A stretch of DNA of 33,681 nt from NCBI GenBank assembly GCA_913060565.1, contig CAJXRU010000033.1, positions 1 through 33,681 on the forward strand, written 5' to 3'. The DNA is from an uncultured Gammaproteobacteria bacterium. Lineage in GTDB: Bacteria > Pseudomonadota > Gammaproteobacteria > Enterobacterales > Psychrobiaceae. Position 1 is the first letter of the stretch, and every line of letters starts with the position of its first letter. The notes under the pieces were generated by a model that worked only from the letters and a program-made list of their open reading frames with translations, did not search any database and was not told where the DNA came from. The position numbers and the translations under genes were made by a program. Positions 9,469 to 20,110 of the stretch are shown one piece after another.

Positions 9469-10584
9469 TTACGCGATAGCAACTTCTGGTGCAACAAAAT
9501 CCATGCCGTGAGCAATAGCAACACTTTCGCAAGTGATTTTGCCGTCAATAACATTAAGGCCATTTAAGAAATCTTGGTTACCAGATAAAGCGGCTTTGTA
9601 GCCTTTATTTGCTAACTCAATGATGTACGGCAATGTTGCGTTATTAAGTGCGAACGTTGAAGTACGTGGTACTGCACCCGGCATGTTAGCAACACAGTAG
9701 TGAACAACTTCATCGACGATGTATGTTGGATCTTGGTGAGTTGTTGCGTGAGATGTTTCAATACAACCGCCTTGATCAATTGCAACATCAACAATAGCAG
9801 CGCCTGATTTCATCGCAGCGATGTGTTCTTTGGTGACTAATTTAGGTGCTGCTGCACCAGGGATTAATACACCGCCGATTACTAAATCAGCTGCTAATAC
9901 TTCTTTTTCTAGCGTATCCGCTGTTGAGTAAAGTACTTTCGCTGTGTTACCAAATTGAACATTTAGACGACGTAATGTGTCAATGCTACGGTCTAAAATA
10001 GTGACTTCAGCGCCAAGACCAACAGCCATTTGTGCAGCGTTGTTACCAACCATGCCGCCGCCAATGACAACAACTTTTGCAGGTTCAACACCTGGAACGC
10101 CGCCTAATAACATACCGCGTCCTGCATTAGATTTCTCTAGTGCTTGAGCGCCAGCTTGAATAGACATACGACCAGCAACTTCTGACATTGGTGCTAATAG
10201 TGGTAGGCCACCATTGCGATCAGTGACTGTTTCGTAAGCGATACAAACAGCTTTAGAGTCGATTAATGCTTGAGTTTGCGGTAAATCAGGGGCGAGGTGA
10301 AGGTAAGTAAATAGAATCTGGCCTTCACGAAGCATTGCACACTCAACAGGTTGAGGCTCTTTTACTTTTACAATCATGTCTGCTGCATCAAAGATTGCTT
10401 TGGCAGTGTCTGAGATCGTCGCGCCTACATTAATATAGTCTTCATCAGAGAAACCGATGCCAACACCAGCATTAGTTTCAACAACAACACTATGACCATT
10501 TTGAACAAGCTCTCGAACGCTTGCTGGAACCATACCTACGCGATATTCGTGATTTTTTATTTCTTTTGGTACACCGATATGCAT
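9469..10584 (-). CDS. ald: Alanine dehydrogenase
   Basis: Ald interconverts L-alanine and pyruvate plus ammonia with NAD. The 371-residue protein is the usual length. It starts MHIGVPKEIKNHEYRVGMVP, with the pyruvate-binding Arg and Lys region in the first 75 residues (KVKEPQPVE). The Rossmann segment VVVIGGGMVGNNAAQMAVGLGA is near residue 170. GRMSIQAGAQALEK, VDVAIDQGGC and the Ald-specific YCVANMPGAVPRTST complete the family signature and rule out pyridine-nucleotide transhydrogenase. AAGG lies 7 bases before ATG. It is divergent from lrp, with an Lrp-box match and a TATAAT in the 166-base gap, so alanine- or leucine-responsive control by Lrp is likely. E. coli lacks this gene at the locus. 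Confidence 0.97.
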   Translation of the reverse strand: MHIGVPKEIKNHEYRVGMVPASVRELVQNGHSVVVETNAGVGIGFSDEDYINVGATISDTAKAIFDAADMIVKVKEPQPVECAMLREGQILFTYLHLAPDLPQTQALIDSKAVCIAYETVTDRNGGLPLLAPMSEVAGRMSIQAGAQALEKSNAGRGMLLGGVPGVEPAKVVVIGGGMVGNNAAQMAVGLGAEVTILDRSIDTLRRLNVQFGNTAKVLYSTADTLEKEVLAADLVIGGVLIPGAAAPKLVTKEHIAAMKSGAAIVDVAIDQGGCIETSHATTHQDPTYIVDEVVHYCVANMPGAVPRTSTFALNNATLPYIIELANKGYKAALSGNQDFLNGLNVIDGKITCESVAIAHGMDFVAPEVAIA

Positions 10585-10623
10585 ATTTTTACCTTATTAA
10601 CGGGATGTGATTTCAATGCGAAT

Positions 10624-10629
10624 ATTATA
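10624..10629 (-). promoter_or_regulatory. Predicted -10 box of ald
   Basis: On the minus strand this reads TATAAT, 40 bases upstream of the ald ATG. The sequence at the -35 distance (CAAAAA) is poor, as expected of a promoter that needs an activator. Transcription would begin near 10617. Confidence 0.45.
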
Positions 10630-10682
10630 TGAAAGTTCTTATGAAATTTTTGTCTTTAATTTAGGTTAAGAATCAACATTTG

Positions 10683-10697
10683 TAGCGAAATATTCTG
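10683..10697. promoter_or_regulatory. Candidate Lrp-binding site between ald and lrp
   Basis: TAGCGAAATATTCTG matches 13 of 15 positions of the E. coli Lrp consensus YAGHAWATTWTDCTR. Its centre is about 73 bases upstream of the predicted ald transcription start and 61 bases before the lrp ATG. It could therefore serve ald activation and lrp autoregulation. Confidence 0.5.
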
Positions 10698-10750
10698 TAA
10701 AATATGGTTTAATTAGTTTTTTATGCTGTAATAAGAGGTCAGATGAGGTT

Positions 10751-11215
10751 ATGGAACTTGATCGCATTGATAAAAACATTCTACGTGAGTTACAAAATAA
10801 CGGCAGAATCTCGAATGTTGAATTAGCAAAATGTGTCGGGCTGAGCCCAACTCCCTGTTTAGAACGGGTAAAGCGACTTGAACGTAATGGCGTGATAAGG
10901 CAGTACACAGCGTTATTAGATCCGACGGCTGTAGATGCATCGCTTTTAGTTTACGTTGAAATCAAGTTGCATCGCAGTAGTGCTGATGTGTTTGACCGAT
11001 TCAATCAAGCGGCACAACAATTAGATACTATTCTTGAATGTCATTTGGTGTCTGGTGATTTCGATTATTTACTTAAAACTCGCGTATCGGATATGTCGAC
11101 TTATCGTGGAGTACTCAACGAAACCTTATTATCTTTACCTGATATTAAGGATTCCCGCACCTATGTCGTCATGGAGGAGGTTAAATATTCAACAAATCTA
11201 CCTATTTCAAATTAA
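10751..11215 (+). CDS. lrp: Leucine-responsive regulatory protein Lrp
   Basis: Lrp is a global feast/famine regulator of amino-acid metabolism. The 154-residue protein has the winged helix-turn-helix in residues 1-60 (LDRIDKNILRELQNNGRISNVEL, then LSPTPCLERVKRLE) and the RAM effector domain after it (ECHLVSGDFDYLLKTRVSDM, TRTYVVMEEVK-like end). It is about ten residues shorter at the N-terminus than E. coli Lrp (164), and no in-frame start codon would supply the missing part. Position before ftsK is the E. coli order and supports true Lrp rather than a paralogue. Being divergent from ald suggests it is also the local regulator of ald. Confidence 0.93.
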   Translation: MELDRIDKNILRELQNNGRISNVELAKCVGLSPTPCLERVKRLERNGVIRQYTALLDPTAVDASLLVYVEIKLHRSSADVFDRFNQAAQQLDTILECHLVSGDFDYLLKTRVSDMSTYRGVLNETLLSLPDIKDSRTYVVMEEVKYSTNLPISN

Positions 11216-11356
11216 ATTGTGTGGACTAACAGCAATTAGCATCGTAAACATGGCAATTACACCCTAAATTTTGTATCGTAAGCCGATAATTCGCGCTTAA
11301 TTTTAATAAATAAAATCATTACGTTATTTACGCAACTGTTCAACAGGAGTTCAGCC

Positions 11357-13996
11357 TTGGTTTCTCACAATAATAATGAATCCACCAAACAGTTAGCTGA
11401 TCTCCCAGCAATAGAAAACGAGCATATTATGGATAGTAATTCTTCTGCATCGACAACATCACAACCTGTTACTGGCATGCAACGCGTTTTAGAAGCGAGC
11501 ATCGTGACATCAACGTTATTATCATTGTATCTATTATTGGCACTATATAGCTTTGATGCTGGTGACGCAGCGTGGACCCAAACTGCCAGCGATGAGCTCG
11601 CTAAAAACTGGATGGGTAATGCTGGTGCTTATTTGGCGGATATTCTATTTGTGAGCGTTGGCATTTTAGCTTACAGCCTGCCATTCTTACTTGCTGGTTT
11701 AGGCTATGTGTTATTTAAAGCGCACCATCGATTGCGAGAAATAGACTTTTTTACGATGGGCTTGCGTTTTATCGGTTTCTTTTTAACGACCTTTGGCATT
11801 TTAGCAACGGCGAGTATCAATTTTGATGATATTCACCAAGCATTTTCTGCGGGAGGGATCATTGGCGATATCATCGCTAATGCCATGTTACCTAATTTTA
11901 ACTTCATCGGAACAACCTTATTATTGGTTTGCTTTATTGCTGCTGGACTTACCTTGATGACCGGTATTGGTTGGATGCAAGTGGTTGAACGCACTGGTGC
12001 TGTCGTACTCGCGATTGTGATGTGGATTGTGAAGGGATGCGCAAGTCTTATCAATACCAGTGAACGTCAAACTGATAATGATGAAAATGACGAAGCGCCG
12101 CAATTAACTGAAGAAGTGTCGCCGATAACTATTGAAAGCGAAGCACAACAATTAGAAGCGCCGCAGATACGCAATATTCAAGAGCCTAAGATTTCATTAG
12201 ATGATGCTCAAGAATTACCTCAAGAGATTAAGCTAGAGCCAAGTACTCGATTGAATAGTGCTTCACAAGCGCTAGAAGAACATAGTGACCTGCCGTCTTT
12301 TAGTGCGGCAAATGAAGATGTCGACATTGACTTAACAATGTATCAACGCCCAGATGATAAGCCATCACCTCAATTGCACCCTGAGAATGAATCGCCATCG
12401 ACGGCTGAACTAGCCCAAGCCATTGCTGCTGTGCAACCTAAAGTGGTTGAAGTCGAGCAAGGCAAAGGAACGATTGATGGTTTGCCGCCAGTGCGCCGCT
12501 CAACAACGCCGTTGCCATCACTAGAATTATTAGACGCGCCTAAAAAGTTAATTAACCCGATAGCACAAGAAGATTTAGATCGCGTATCGCGGTTAGTTGA
12601 AGCTAAATTACTCGATTTTAATATTATTGCGAACGTGGTTGATGTGTTCCCAGGTCCAGTAATCACCCGTTTTGAATTGGATTTAGCACCAGGTATTAAA
12701 GTGAGCAAAATTTCGGGTCTTTCTAAAGATTTGGCTCGCTCACTGTCAGCGCTGAGTGTTCGGGTGGTGGAAGTCATTCCTGGAAAAAGCGTGATTGGAC
12801 TAGAAATTCCCAACGAAAATCGTGAAATAGTTTACTTGCGTGAAAACCTGTCCAGTGAAAAGTTCGCTAACAATAAATCACCCTTAACAATGGTACTGGG
12901 TAAAGATATCGCCGGTATGCCGGTTGTTGTTGATTTAGGCAAGATGCCTCATTTATTGGTTGCTGGTACAACAGGCTCTGGTAAATCGGTGGGCGTTAAC
13001 GCGATGATTTTGTCATTGCTTTATAAATCTACGCCTGACGAAGTTCGCATGATCATGATTGACCCGAAAATGCTTGAGCTTTCAGTATACGAAGGGATCC
13101 CACATCTATTATCTGAAGTGGTCACCGACATGAAAGAAGCAGCTAATGCGCTGCGCTGGTGTGTGGGCGAGATGGAACGTCGCTACAAGTTGCTATCAGC
13201 AGTTGGTGTACGTAATTTGGCGGGCTATAACGCCAAAGTAAAAGCGGCTATTGCAGCAGGTGATCCACTAACTGATCCGCTATGGAAAGCGGGCGATAGC
13301 ATGGATGAAACTGCGCCGCTGTTAGAAACGCTACCAAGCATTGTCGTTATTGTTGATGAATTTGCTGATATGATCATGATTGTCGGTAAAAAAGTTGAAG
13401 AACTTATAGCCCGTATTGCCCAAAAAGCACGTGCTGCTGGTATTCATTTGATTTTAGCGACACAGCGCCCATCCGTTGACGTTATTACTGGCCTTATTAA
13501 AGCAAACATTCCAACGCGAATTGCCTTCCAAGTGTCATCGCGTGTAGATTCTCGCACTATCCTAGATCAGCAAGGCGCAGAACAATTGCTGGGGCAGGGT
13601 GATATGTTGTATTTACCACCGGGTACGGGGGTTCCGACTCGTGTTCACGGCGCGTTCGTTGACGATCATGAAGTCCACAAAGTGGTGGATGATTGGAAAT
13701 TACGTGGTAAACCCAACTACATCGATGCCATATTATCCGGCGAAAGTAACGACGCTATATTATTGCCTGGCGAAGCAGCTGAAGGGGACGAAGAAAACGA
13801 TGAGTTTTACGATGAAGCAGTGGCTTTTGTCACTGAAACCCGTCGTGGCTCTATTTCTAGTGTGCAGCGTAAATTTAAAATTGGTTACAATCGCGCCGCT
13901 AGATTGATTGAACAAATGGAAGCTTGCGGCGTCGTAAGTTCACCGGGCCACAATGGTACGCGCGAAGTATTAGCGCCGCCAGCGCCAAAGAATTAA
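11357..13996 (+). CDS. ftsK: DNA translocase FtsK
   Basis: FtsK is anchored at the septum and pumps chromosome ends so that XerCD can resolve dimers at dif. The 879-residue protein has an N-terminal membrane domain with four or five hydrophobic segments (about residues 45-235), an acidic, Gln/Glu-rich linker to about 400, and the motor. Walker A is [12 protein letters not shown] near residue 537 and Walker B is [15 protein letters not shown]-terminal gamma winged helix ([24 protein letters not shown]) reads KOPS. The linker is much shorter than in E. coli FtsK (1329 residues total). The start is TTG 11357, supported by CAGGAG seven bases upstream; the next in-frame ATG lies 24 codons later without such a site. 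lolA follows after 10 bases. Confidence 0.96.
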   Translation: MVSHNNNESTKQLADLPAIENEHIMDSNSSASTTSQPVTGMQRVLEASIVTSTLLSLYLLLALYSFDAGDAAWTQTASDELAKNWMGNAGAYLADILFVSVGILAYSLPFLLAGLGYVLFKAHHRLREIDFFTMGLRFIGFFLTTFGILATASINFDDIHQAFSAGGIIGDIIANAMLPNFNFIGTTLLLVCFIAAGLTLMTGIGWMQVVERTGAVVLAIVMWIVKGCASLINTSERQTDNDENDEAPQLTEEVSPITIESEAQQLEAPQIRNIQEPKISLDDAQELPQEIKLEPSTRLNSASQALEEHSDLPSFSAANEDVDIDLTMYQRPDDKPSPQLHPENESPSTAELAQAIAAVQPKVVEVEQGKGTIDGLPPVRRSTTPLPSLELLDAPKKLINPIAQEDLDRVSRLVEAKLLDFNIIANVVDVFPGPVITRFELDLAPGIKVSKISGLSKDLARSLSALSVRVVEVIPGKSVIGLEIPNENREIVYLRENLSSEKFANNKSPLTMVLGKDIAGMPVVVDLGKMPHLLVAGTTGSGKSVGVNAMILSLLYKSTPDEVRMIMIDPKMLELSVYEGIPHLLSEVVTDMKEAANALRWCVGEMERRYKLLSAVGVRNLAGYNAKVKAAIAAGDPLTDPLWKAGDSMDETAPLLETLPSIVVIVDEFADMIMIVGKKVEELIARIAQKARAAGIHLILATQRPSVDVITGLIKANIPTRIAFQVSSRVDSRTILDQQGAEQLLGQGDMLYLPPGTGVPTRVHGAFVDDHEVHKVVDDWKLRGKPNYIDAILSGESNDAILLPGEAAEGDEENDEFYDEAVAFVTETRRGSISSVQRKFKIGYNRAARLIEQMEACGVVSSPGHNGTREVLAPPAPKN

Positions 13997-14006
13997 AGGA
14001 AGTATT

Positions 14007-14684
14007 ATGAAAAAGTCACTATTAACACTCGTTTTATCACTGTCTATAACGGGGTTTGTTGCGCCATCGACGTTTGCGACTCAGCCACCAATGAAAGACA
14101 TTGAGCTGCACAAGAAGAATGTATTAGACAGCGCATCAATGGAGCTCCGTAACAAGCTTAATGTTTATAACCAATTTGCAGCGAACTTTTCTCAAACAGT
14201 TGTTGATAACAAAGGGCAAGAAATTCAACAAGCCACTGGTTCAATGAAAATGTCACAACCAAACATGTTTCGCTGGGTCACAAACGAGCCTGATGAATCA
14301 GTTGTCGTTTCTGACGGTCAAAGCGTATGGATTTACAACCCTTTCGTTGAGCAGGTAAGCGCGTTGGATCTCGATAGCACCATGACTCAATCACCCTTGT
14401 GGCTTATTGCTAATCAAAGTGATGAAGCCTGGTTATTGTTTGATGTTAAAAAGAATGGCGAACGTTTTGAAGTGAAGCCTAAAGATCCTAAAAACCTCAC
14501 CAAAAAGATTGTCATGTCTTTTAGTGATAATAAAATTGCCGCGTTAGATATTCTCGATGCGCAGGGCCAAACAAGTCATTTTGTGTTTAATAATTTTGAT
14601 TATCAAACCGCCATTGATGCTAATGCTTTCAAGTTTGATATGCCAGAAGGTGTCGACTTTGACGATCAGCGCGGAGCTAAATAA
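14007..14684 (+). CDS. lolA: Outer-membrane lipoprotein carrier protein LolA
   Basis: LolA is the periplasmic chaperone that carries lipoproteins from LolCDE to LolB. The 225-residue precursor has a signal peptide ([16 protein letters not shown], probable cut after Thr-Phe-Ala at residue 24). The LolA core follows: [45 protein letters not shown] and [16 protein letters not shown] at the end. An extra segment of about 20 residues sits between the signal peptide and the core. It lies between ftsK and rarA, the E. coli order, with AAGGAAG before the ATG. Cotranscription with ftsK (10-base gap) is likely. Confidence 0.96.
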   Translation: MKKSLLTLVLSLSITGFVAPSTFATQPPMKDIELHKKNVLDSASMELRNKLNVYNQFAANFSQTVVDNKGQEIQQATGSMKMSQPNMFRWVTNEPDESVVVSDGQSVWIYNPFVEQVSALDLDSTMTQSPLWLIANQSDEAWLLFDVKKNGERFEVKPKDPKNLTKKIVMSFSDNKIAALDILDAQGQTSHFVFNNFDYQTAIDANAFKFDMPEGVDFDDQRGAK

Positions 14685-14689
14685 GACCT

Positions 14690-16018
14690 GTGAGTAGCTT
14701 GCCATTTGATTTTTCGCCTGACTTTCAGCCGCTTGCAGCACGTATGCGTCCGACAAATTTTGAACAATATATCGGTCAATCGCATATTTTAGGTGAGGGT
14801 AAGCCGCTGCGCACAGCGCTCGAAGCTGGCCGCGCGCACTCGATGATTTTGTGGGGACCACCAGGCACTGGTAAAACTACTTTGGCAGAGATCGTTGCTC
14901 ACTATGTCGATGCTCATGTTGAGCGTGTTTCTGCGGTAACATCGGGTGTTAAAGAGATTCGCGCCGCCATTGAAAGCGCCAAACAAGTGGCGCAATCGCA
15001 ATCGCGCCGAACGCTCCTGTTTGTCGATGAAGTACACCGTTTTAATAAATCGCAACAAGATGCGTTTTTGCCGTACATTGAAGACGGTACGGTAATTTTT
15101 GTCGGTGCGACCACTGAAAATCCATCATTCCAACTCAACAACGCGTTGTTATCTCGTGCTCGTGTTTATTTACTTAAAAAACTTGAAAACGACGATATTA
15201 AAGCACTCGTGGTACAAGCGCTGGCAGATAAAGAGCGCGGCTTTGGTAAAGAGCAAATAACCTTAGATGATAATGTGTTAACAGGCCTTGCTAACGTGGT
15301 GCAGGGTGATGCCCGAATGGCGCTTAATTACCTAGAATTGCTCATGGACATGCGTGATGGTAGAGCTATTGATCTGGCAATGTTATCGCAAGTTTGTGGC
15401 GACAAAGTTAGCCAGTTTGATAACAAAGGCGACCTTTATTACGATTTAATATCAGCACTTCATAAGTCAATTCGAGGCTCGTCACCTGATGGTGCCTTGT
15501 ATTGGTTTTGCCGTTTGTTAGCGGTAGGCGGTGATCCCCTTTATGTGGGCAGGCGATTATTGGCTATTGCTTCTGAAGATATTGGTAATGCAGATCCCAA
15601 AGCAATGCAAGTGGCGCTGAGCGCGTGGGATTGTTTTCATCGCGTTGGGCCAAGTGAAGGTGAACGTGCCATTGCACAAGCAGTTATTTATCTGGCGTGT
15701 GCGCCAAAGAGTAACGCTGTTTATATGGCGTTTAGTGATATGAAAGCGCTGGTGGCCAAAGAAAACGATTTTGAAGTACCACATCATTTACGTAATGCCC
15801 CTACCAAATTAATGAATGAACTTGGTTATGGGCAAGAATATCGCTACGCCCATAATGAAGAAAATGCATTTGCCGCAGGTGAGAGTTATTTACCACCGCA
15901 AATAAAAGACATTGAAGTGTATCAACCGACCAATCGCGGATTAGAAAGTAAAATTGCAGATAAACTCAACTATTTAAAGCAATTAAATCAACAAAGTGAC
16001 ATCAAGCGCTATGAATAA
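14690..16018 (+). CDS. rarA: Replication-associated recombination ATPase RarA
   Basis: RarA (MgsA) is an AAA+ ATPase related to clamp loaders that acts at stalled replication forks. The 442-residue protein (447 in E. coli) has Walker [14 protein letters not shown] near residue 55, Walker [21 protein letters not shown], sensor 1 [12 protein letters not shown], and the RarA tetramerisation domain with [22 protein letters not shown] and [13 protein letters not shown]. The start is GTG 14690, 5 bases past the lolA stop; [20 protein letters not shown] aligns with the E. coli N-terminus. The stop overlaps crcB by 8 bases. Confidence 0.97.
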   Translation: MSSLPFDFSPDFQPLAARMRPTNFEQYIGQSHILGEGKPLRTALEAGRAHSMILWGPPGTGKTTLAEIVAHYVDAHVERVSAVTSGVKEIRAAIESAKQVAQSQSRRTLLFVDEVHRFNKSQQDAFLPYIEDGTVIFVGATTENPSFQLNNALLSRARVYLLKKLENDDIKALVVQALADKERGFGKEQITLDDNVLTGLANVVQGDARMALNYLELLMDMRDGRAIDLAMLSQVCGDKVSQFDNKGDLYYDLISALHKSIRGSSPDGALYWFCRLLAVGGDPLYVGRRLLAIASEDIGNADPKAMQVALSAWDCFHRVGPSEGERAIAQAVIYLACAPKSNAVYMAFSDMKALVAKENDFEVPHHLRNAPTKLMNELGYGQEYRYAHNEENAFAAGESYLPPQIKDIEVYQPTNRGLESKIADKLNYLKQLNQQSDIKRYE

Positions 16019-16379
16019 TTTACTACTAATTGGCCTTGGCGGTGCGTTGGGCGCAATTTCTCGCTATGGATTGTCACAATTGGCAATTAATATGTTTGGT
16101 AAAGGCTTTCCTTTTGGTACACTTATCGCCAATTTTGTAGGTTCACTATTAATGGGGTTATTATTTTCCCTTGTTGAAAGTGAATCGTTAATGCCACAAG
16201 CAAGAATTGCCTTAGGAGTTGGTTTTTTAGGGGCGTTCACAACGTTTTCGACATTTTCACTCGATACAGTGTTAATGCTCCAAGCCGGTGAGTTTCAAAA
16301 AGCAATATTAAACATTCTTTTCAATTTATTACTGTGTTTAAGCGCGGTGTGTATTGGGTTGTGGTTAGGCAACAAATAA
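16011..16379 (+). CDS. crcB: Fluoride channel FluC/CrcB
   Basis: Fluc channels export fluoride as dual-topology dimers in the inner membrane. The 122-residue protein has four hydrophobic segments, the pore motif [14 protein letters not shown] with its conserved Asn, and the phenylalanine-box segment [16 protein letters not shown]. The start is ATG 16011, embedded in the end of rarA (overlap ATGAATAA), giving the usual [21 protein letters not shown]-terminus. A GTG at 15996 would add five residues. No fluoride riboswitch can fit upstream because the gene overlaps rarA, so fluoride-specific control is not apparent. serS follows after 40 bases. Confidence 0.95.
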   Translation: MNNLLLIGLGGALGAISRYGLSQLAINMFGKGFPFGTLIANFVGSLLMGLLFSLVESESLMPQARIALGVGFLGAFTTFSTFSLDTVLMLQAGEFQKAILNILFNLLLCLSAVCIGLWLGNK

Positions 16380-16395
16380 TTAAAAACAAATTTAA

Positions 16396-17706
<1,311 letters not shown>

Positions 17707-17718
17707 ACATCACGTGTA

Positions 17719-17835
17719 ATGAACGATGAACAGCGGTTTAGACGCATGCTCTATCGAGCAATGCTGCTATTGTTCAGCGGTTTGTTGTTAATAATCATCG
17801 GCGCAGCCGTGGAGTTATTAATAAAGCATGCATAA
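17719..17835 (+). CDS. Predicted small single-span membrane protein (38 aa)
   Basis: This ORF of 38 codons starts 12 bases after the serS stop. It begins with a hydrophilic, basic segment (MNDEQRFRRMLYRAM), continues with a continuous hydrophobic helix of about 18-20 residues (LLLFSGLLLIIIGAAVELL), and ends IKHA. The layout follows the positive-inside rule with the N-terminus inside. An intrinsic terminator begins 2 bases after its stop, so serS and this ORF would end the same transcript. Against it: no clear ribosome site precedes ATG 17719; an internal ATG at 17746 is possible, and translation could depend on serS termination. I know no named homologue. The function is unknown. Confidence 0.5.
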   Translation: MNDEQRFRRMLYRAMLLLFSGLLLIIIGAAVELLIKHA

Positions 17836-17837
17836 TT

Positions 17838-17862
17838 AAAACCACCTCACGGGTGGTTTTTT
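17838..17862 (+). terminator. Terminator of the serS unit
   Basis: The arms AAAACCACC and GGTGGTTTT enclose a five-base loop, and the second arm runs into six Ts. It lies immediately after the micro-ORF stop, closing the plus-strand gene block. Confidence 0.9.
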
Positions 17863-17876
17863 ATGTTCAGGATGAA

Positions 17877-18009
17877 CGGTATCCAGCGGTGCCAGTGATG
17901 CGAGGCCAGGCAAAGATCTGGGTATGCAGAATAGGCGCTATCCAGTAGTGCAGAAAAAATCGCCGAATGGCAAGGTTTTAGGGCAGAACAAAGCAGTATC
18001 TAATAGCAC
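17877..18009. repeat. Three imperfect repeats, spaced 58-59 bases
   Basis: Cores begin at 17877 (CGGTATCCAGCGGTGC), 17936 (CGCTATCCAGTAGTGC) and 17994 (CAGTATCTAATAGCAC). The first two match at 13 of 16 bases; the third matches the second at 10 of 16. Copies 1 and 2 also share a GGCAAAG/GGCAAGG and a later GCAGAA. The stretch lies in a gene-free gap between two terminators and has no credible ORF. It looks like decayed copies of an intergenic repeat, but the third copy is weak. Confidence 0.4.
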
Positions 18010-18049
18010 TTTGAATGTAGAAGAACAGCTAAGCCCTAAAATAGGCCAT

Positions 18050-18079
18050 AAAAAAAACCAGCGACTAGCGCTGGTTTTT
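18050..18079 (-). terminator. Terminator of the symporter operon
   Basis: The arms AACCAGCG and CGCTGGTT enclose the loop ACTAG. On the minus strand the stem is followed by eight Ts. It lies 23 bases past the symporter stop. The T-run on the plus side (five) makes it partly bidirectional. Confidence 0.92.
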
Positions 18080-18102
18080 ACATAGTAATAAAAGACTATC
18101 TA

Positions 18103-19836
18103 TTAGTGATCGTGAGCTTCACCGGCACCTTTAGGTACACGGATAGAATCAACCATATCAACAACATCTTGTGGTACATCACCTGTTACTTTTGATACAG
18201 CAAATGCGGTACCAAAGTTAACTAGCATACCAATAGTACCAATACCTTCAGGTGAAATACCTAAGAACCAATTATCAGGGCTATTTGCAGCCGGGTTAAC
18301 AAACTTGAAGTAGATGATGTATGCCGCTGTGAATACTAAGCCAACGATCATACCCGCAACTGCACCTTCCTTGTTCATCTTCTTGCTAAAGATACCCATG
18401 ATAATCGCAGGGAAGAGCGACGATGCTGCTAAACCGAATGCAAAGGCTACTACCGCAGCAACGAAATCAGGTGGATAAATACCTAGAATACCTGCTAAGA
18501 CAATACCTACTGCTGCTGCACCACGTGCCCACATTAGCTCTTGTTTGTCTGAAATATCAGGACGTAATGTTTTCTTCATTAAATCATGAGAAACCGACGT
18601 TGAGATAACCAATAGTAAGCCAGCAGATGTTGAGAGCGCTGCGGCTAGACCACCGGCGGCAACTAACGCGATTACCCATGCTGGTAAATCAGCAATTTCA
18701 GGATTCGCTAGTACCATGATGTCACGGTCAATTTTCATTTCATTGCGTTCGTCGCCTGAGTAGAACATTTTGCCATCGCCATTTTTATCGTCAAATGTAA
18801 TTAGGCCTGTTTTTTCCCAGTTTTTAATCCAGCTAGGCGCATCGGCGTATGAAGTACCTTGGCCATAAACTTTAGAGCCATCTTGCATTTGAACTGTTGG
18901 ACCATTGATTGTTTCAATCATGTTCACACGTGCAAATGATGATAATGCTGGAATAGTGGTGTACATAATACCGATAAATACTAGTGTCCAACCTGCAGAA
19001 ATACGTGAATCTTTTACTTTAGGAACAGTAAAGAAACGCACGATTACATGGGGTAGGCCAGCGGTACCAATCATTAATGCACCAGTGATACAGAATACGT
19101 CTAATGTTGATTTTCGCCCTTCGGTATAAGCACCAAATCCTAGCTCTTCGGATAAACCATCGAGTTTAGCAAGTAAATAACCAGAGCCATCAACCATTTC
19201 ACTACCAAAACCAATCTGCGGAATTGGATTACCAGTCATCATTACAGAGATAAAAATTGCTGGTACCATGAATGCGAAGATAAGCACACAGTATTGCGCT
19301 ACCTGCGTATAAGTAATGCCTTTCATACCACCTAGTACTGCGTAGAAGAATACTACGGCCATACCAATGACAACGCCGGTCTCGATTTCTACTTCTAAGA
19401 AGCGAGAGAATACAACACCAACACCACGCATTTGACCTGCTATGTAGGTAAAACATATGAATATTGCACAGACCACGGCTACAATACGTGCTGTGTCTGA
19501 GTAGTAACGGTCGCCAATGAAATCAGGCACTGTAAATTTACCGAATTTACGTAAATATGGCACCATACATAACGCCAGCAATACATAACCGCCAGTCCAT
19601 CCAAGTAGATACACTAGACCATCAGAACCGGTAAATGACACGATACCTGCTAATGAAATAAATGACGCTGCTGACATCCAATCTGCCGCTGTTGCCATGC
19701 CGTTCATTACTGGTGGTACACCGCCGCCAGCAACATAAAACTCTTTTGTCGATCCTGCGCGGGCCCAGATTGCGATACCGATATACATCGCAAACGTTAG
19801 ACCAACGATGATATAGGTTAAAGTTTGTACATCCAT
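18103..19836 (-). CDS. Sodium/solute symporter large subunit, VC_2705 type
   Basis: This is a 577-residue member of the solute:sodium symporter (SSS) family with about 13 hydrophobic segments. The N-terminal signature FYVAGGGVPPVMNGMATAADWMSAASFISLAG is typical of the acetate/pyruvate branch near ActP. The partner DUF4212 gene directly upstream places it in the VC_2705 subfamily of two-component symporters, thought to take up short monocarboxylates such as acetate; the substrate here is inferred. A hydrophilic insert near residues 320-370 holds DDKNGDGKMFYSGDE, resembling a calcium-binding loop. GGAG lies 8 bases before the ATG, overlapping the gap of 10 bases after the small subunit. The C-terminus is His-rich (GEAHDH). 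No acs gene or sensor kinase is in the window. Confidence 0.9.
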   Translation of the reverse strand: MDVQTLTYIIVGLTFAMYIGIAIWARAGSTKEFYVAGGGVPPVMNGMATAADWMSAASFISLAGIVSFTGSDGLVYLLGWTGGYVLLALCMVPYLRKFGKFTVPDFIGDRYYSDTARIVAVVCAIFICFTYIAGQMRGVGVVFSRFLEVEIETGVVIGMAVVFFYAVLGGMKGITYTQVAQYCVLIFAFMVPAIFISVMMTGNPIPQIGFGSEMVDGSGYLLAKLDGLSEELGFGAYTEGRKSTLDVFCITGALMIGTAGLPHVIVRFFTVPKVKDSRISAGWTLVFIGIMYTTIPALSSFARVNMIETINGPTVQMQDGSKVYGQGTSYADAPSWIKNWEKTGLITFDDKNGDGKMFYSGDERNEMKIDRDIMVLANPEIADLPAWVIALVAAGGLAAALSTSAGLLLVISTSVSHDLMKKTLRPDISDKQELMWARGAAAVGIVLAGILGIYPPDFVAAVVAFAFGLAASSLFPAIIMGIFSKKMNKEGAVAGMIVGLVFTAAYIIYFKFVNPAANSPDNWFLGISPEGIGTIGMLVNFGTAFAVSKVTGDVPQDVVDMVDSIRVPKGAGEAHDH

Positions 19837-19846
19837 CGTATTGCTC

Positions 19847-20110
19847 CTATTCTTCTACGTTATATTTTTTATCAAGATTGTTCATCTGTTTTACGTAGAT
19901 GAAAATCAAGGCAATAAAGACATACATGGCTCCCTGTTGGGCAAACCAAAATCCTAACTTAAACCCCATGAAAGTAATTTCATTGAGCTGATCAATAAAT
20001 AAAATGCCGCATCCATAAGATACAACGAACCATACAACCAATAATTTCAGCATTATCTTTAGGTTTTCTTTCCAATAACCTTCAGCCTGCTCTTTGTTTT
20101 CGAAACTCAT
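19847..20110 (-). CDS. DUF4212 symporter small subunit
   Basis: This 87-residue protein has a soluble N-terminus (MSFENKEQAEGYWKENLK), two hydrophobic helices (about 20-40 and 50-73) and a charged tail (KQMNNLDKKYNVEE). The length, the YWKENL motif, the two helices and the position 10 bases ahead of a VC_2705-type symporter identify the DUF4212 family, described as the small subunit of these transporters. The ATG at 20110 is preceded by a strong purine run (AAAGGGGGC). The operon's promoter should lie in the next 220 bases, where two related inverted repeats occur. Confidence 0.88.
   Translation of the reverse strand: MSFENKEQAEGYWKENLKIMLKLLVVWFVVSYGCGILFIDQLNEITFMGFKLGFWFAQQGAMYVFIALIFIYVKQMNNLDKKYNVEE

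Noticed and set aside
12370-12813. 147-codon minus-strand ORF inside ftsK
   Set aside because: Ser/Thr/Ile-rich antisense shadow of the linker and motor of ftsK; no start signal or recognisable domain.
13592-13599. GGGCAGGG, a perfect FtsK-orienting (KOPS) octamer inside ftsK itself
   Set aside because: A single copy in 33 kb is within chance for a motif with one free base, and it lies in the coding sequence of a conserved motor segment.
14544-14861. 105-codon minus-strand ORF across the lolA/rarA junction
   Set aside because: It overlaps two certain genes on the other strand and has no recognisable motif.
15900-16011. Fluoride riboswitch upstream of crcB
   Set aside because: crcB starts inside the rarA coding sequence, leaving no leader, and no riboswitch-like pairing was seen.
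17877-18009. Possible CRISPR array
   Set aside because: Only three poorly matching repeats, no identical units and no cas genes in the window.
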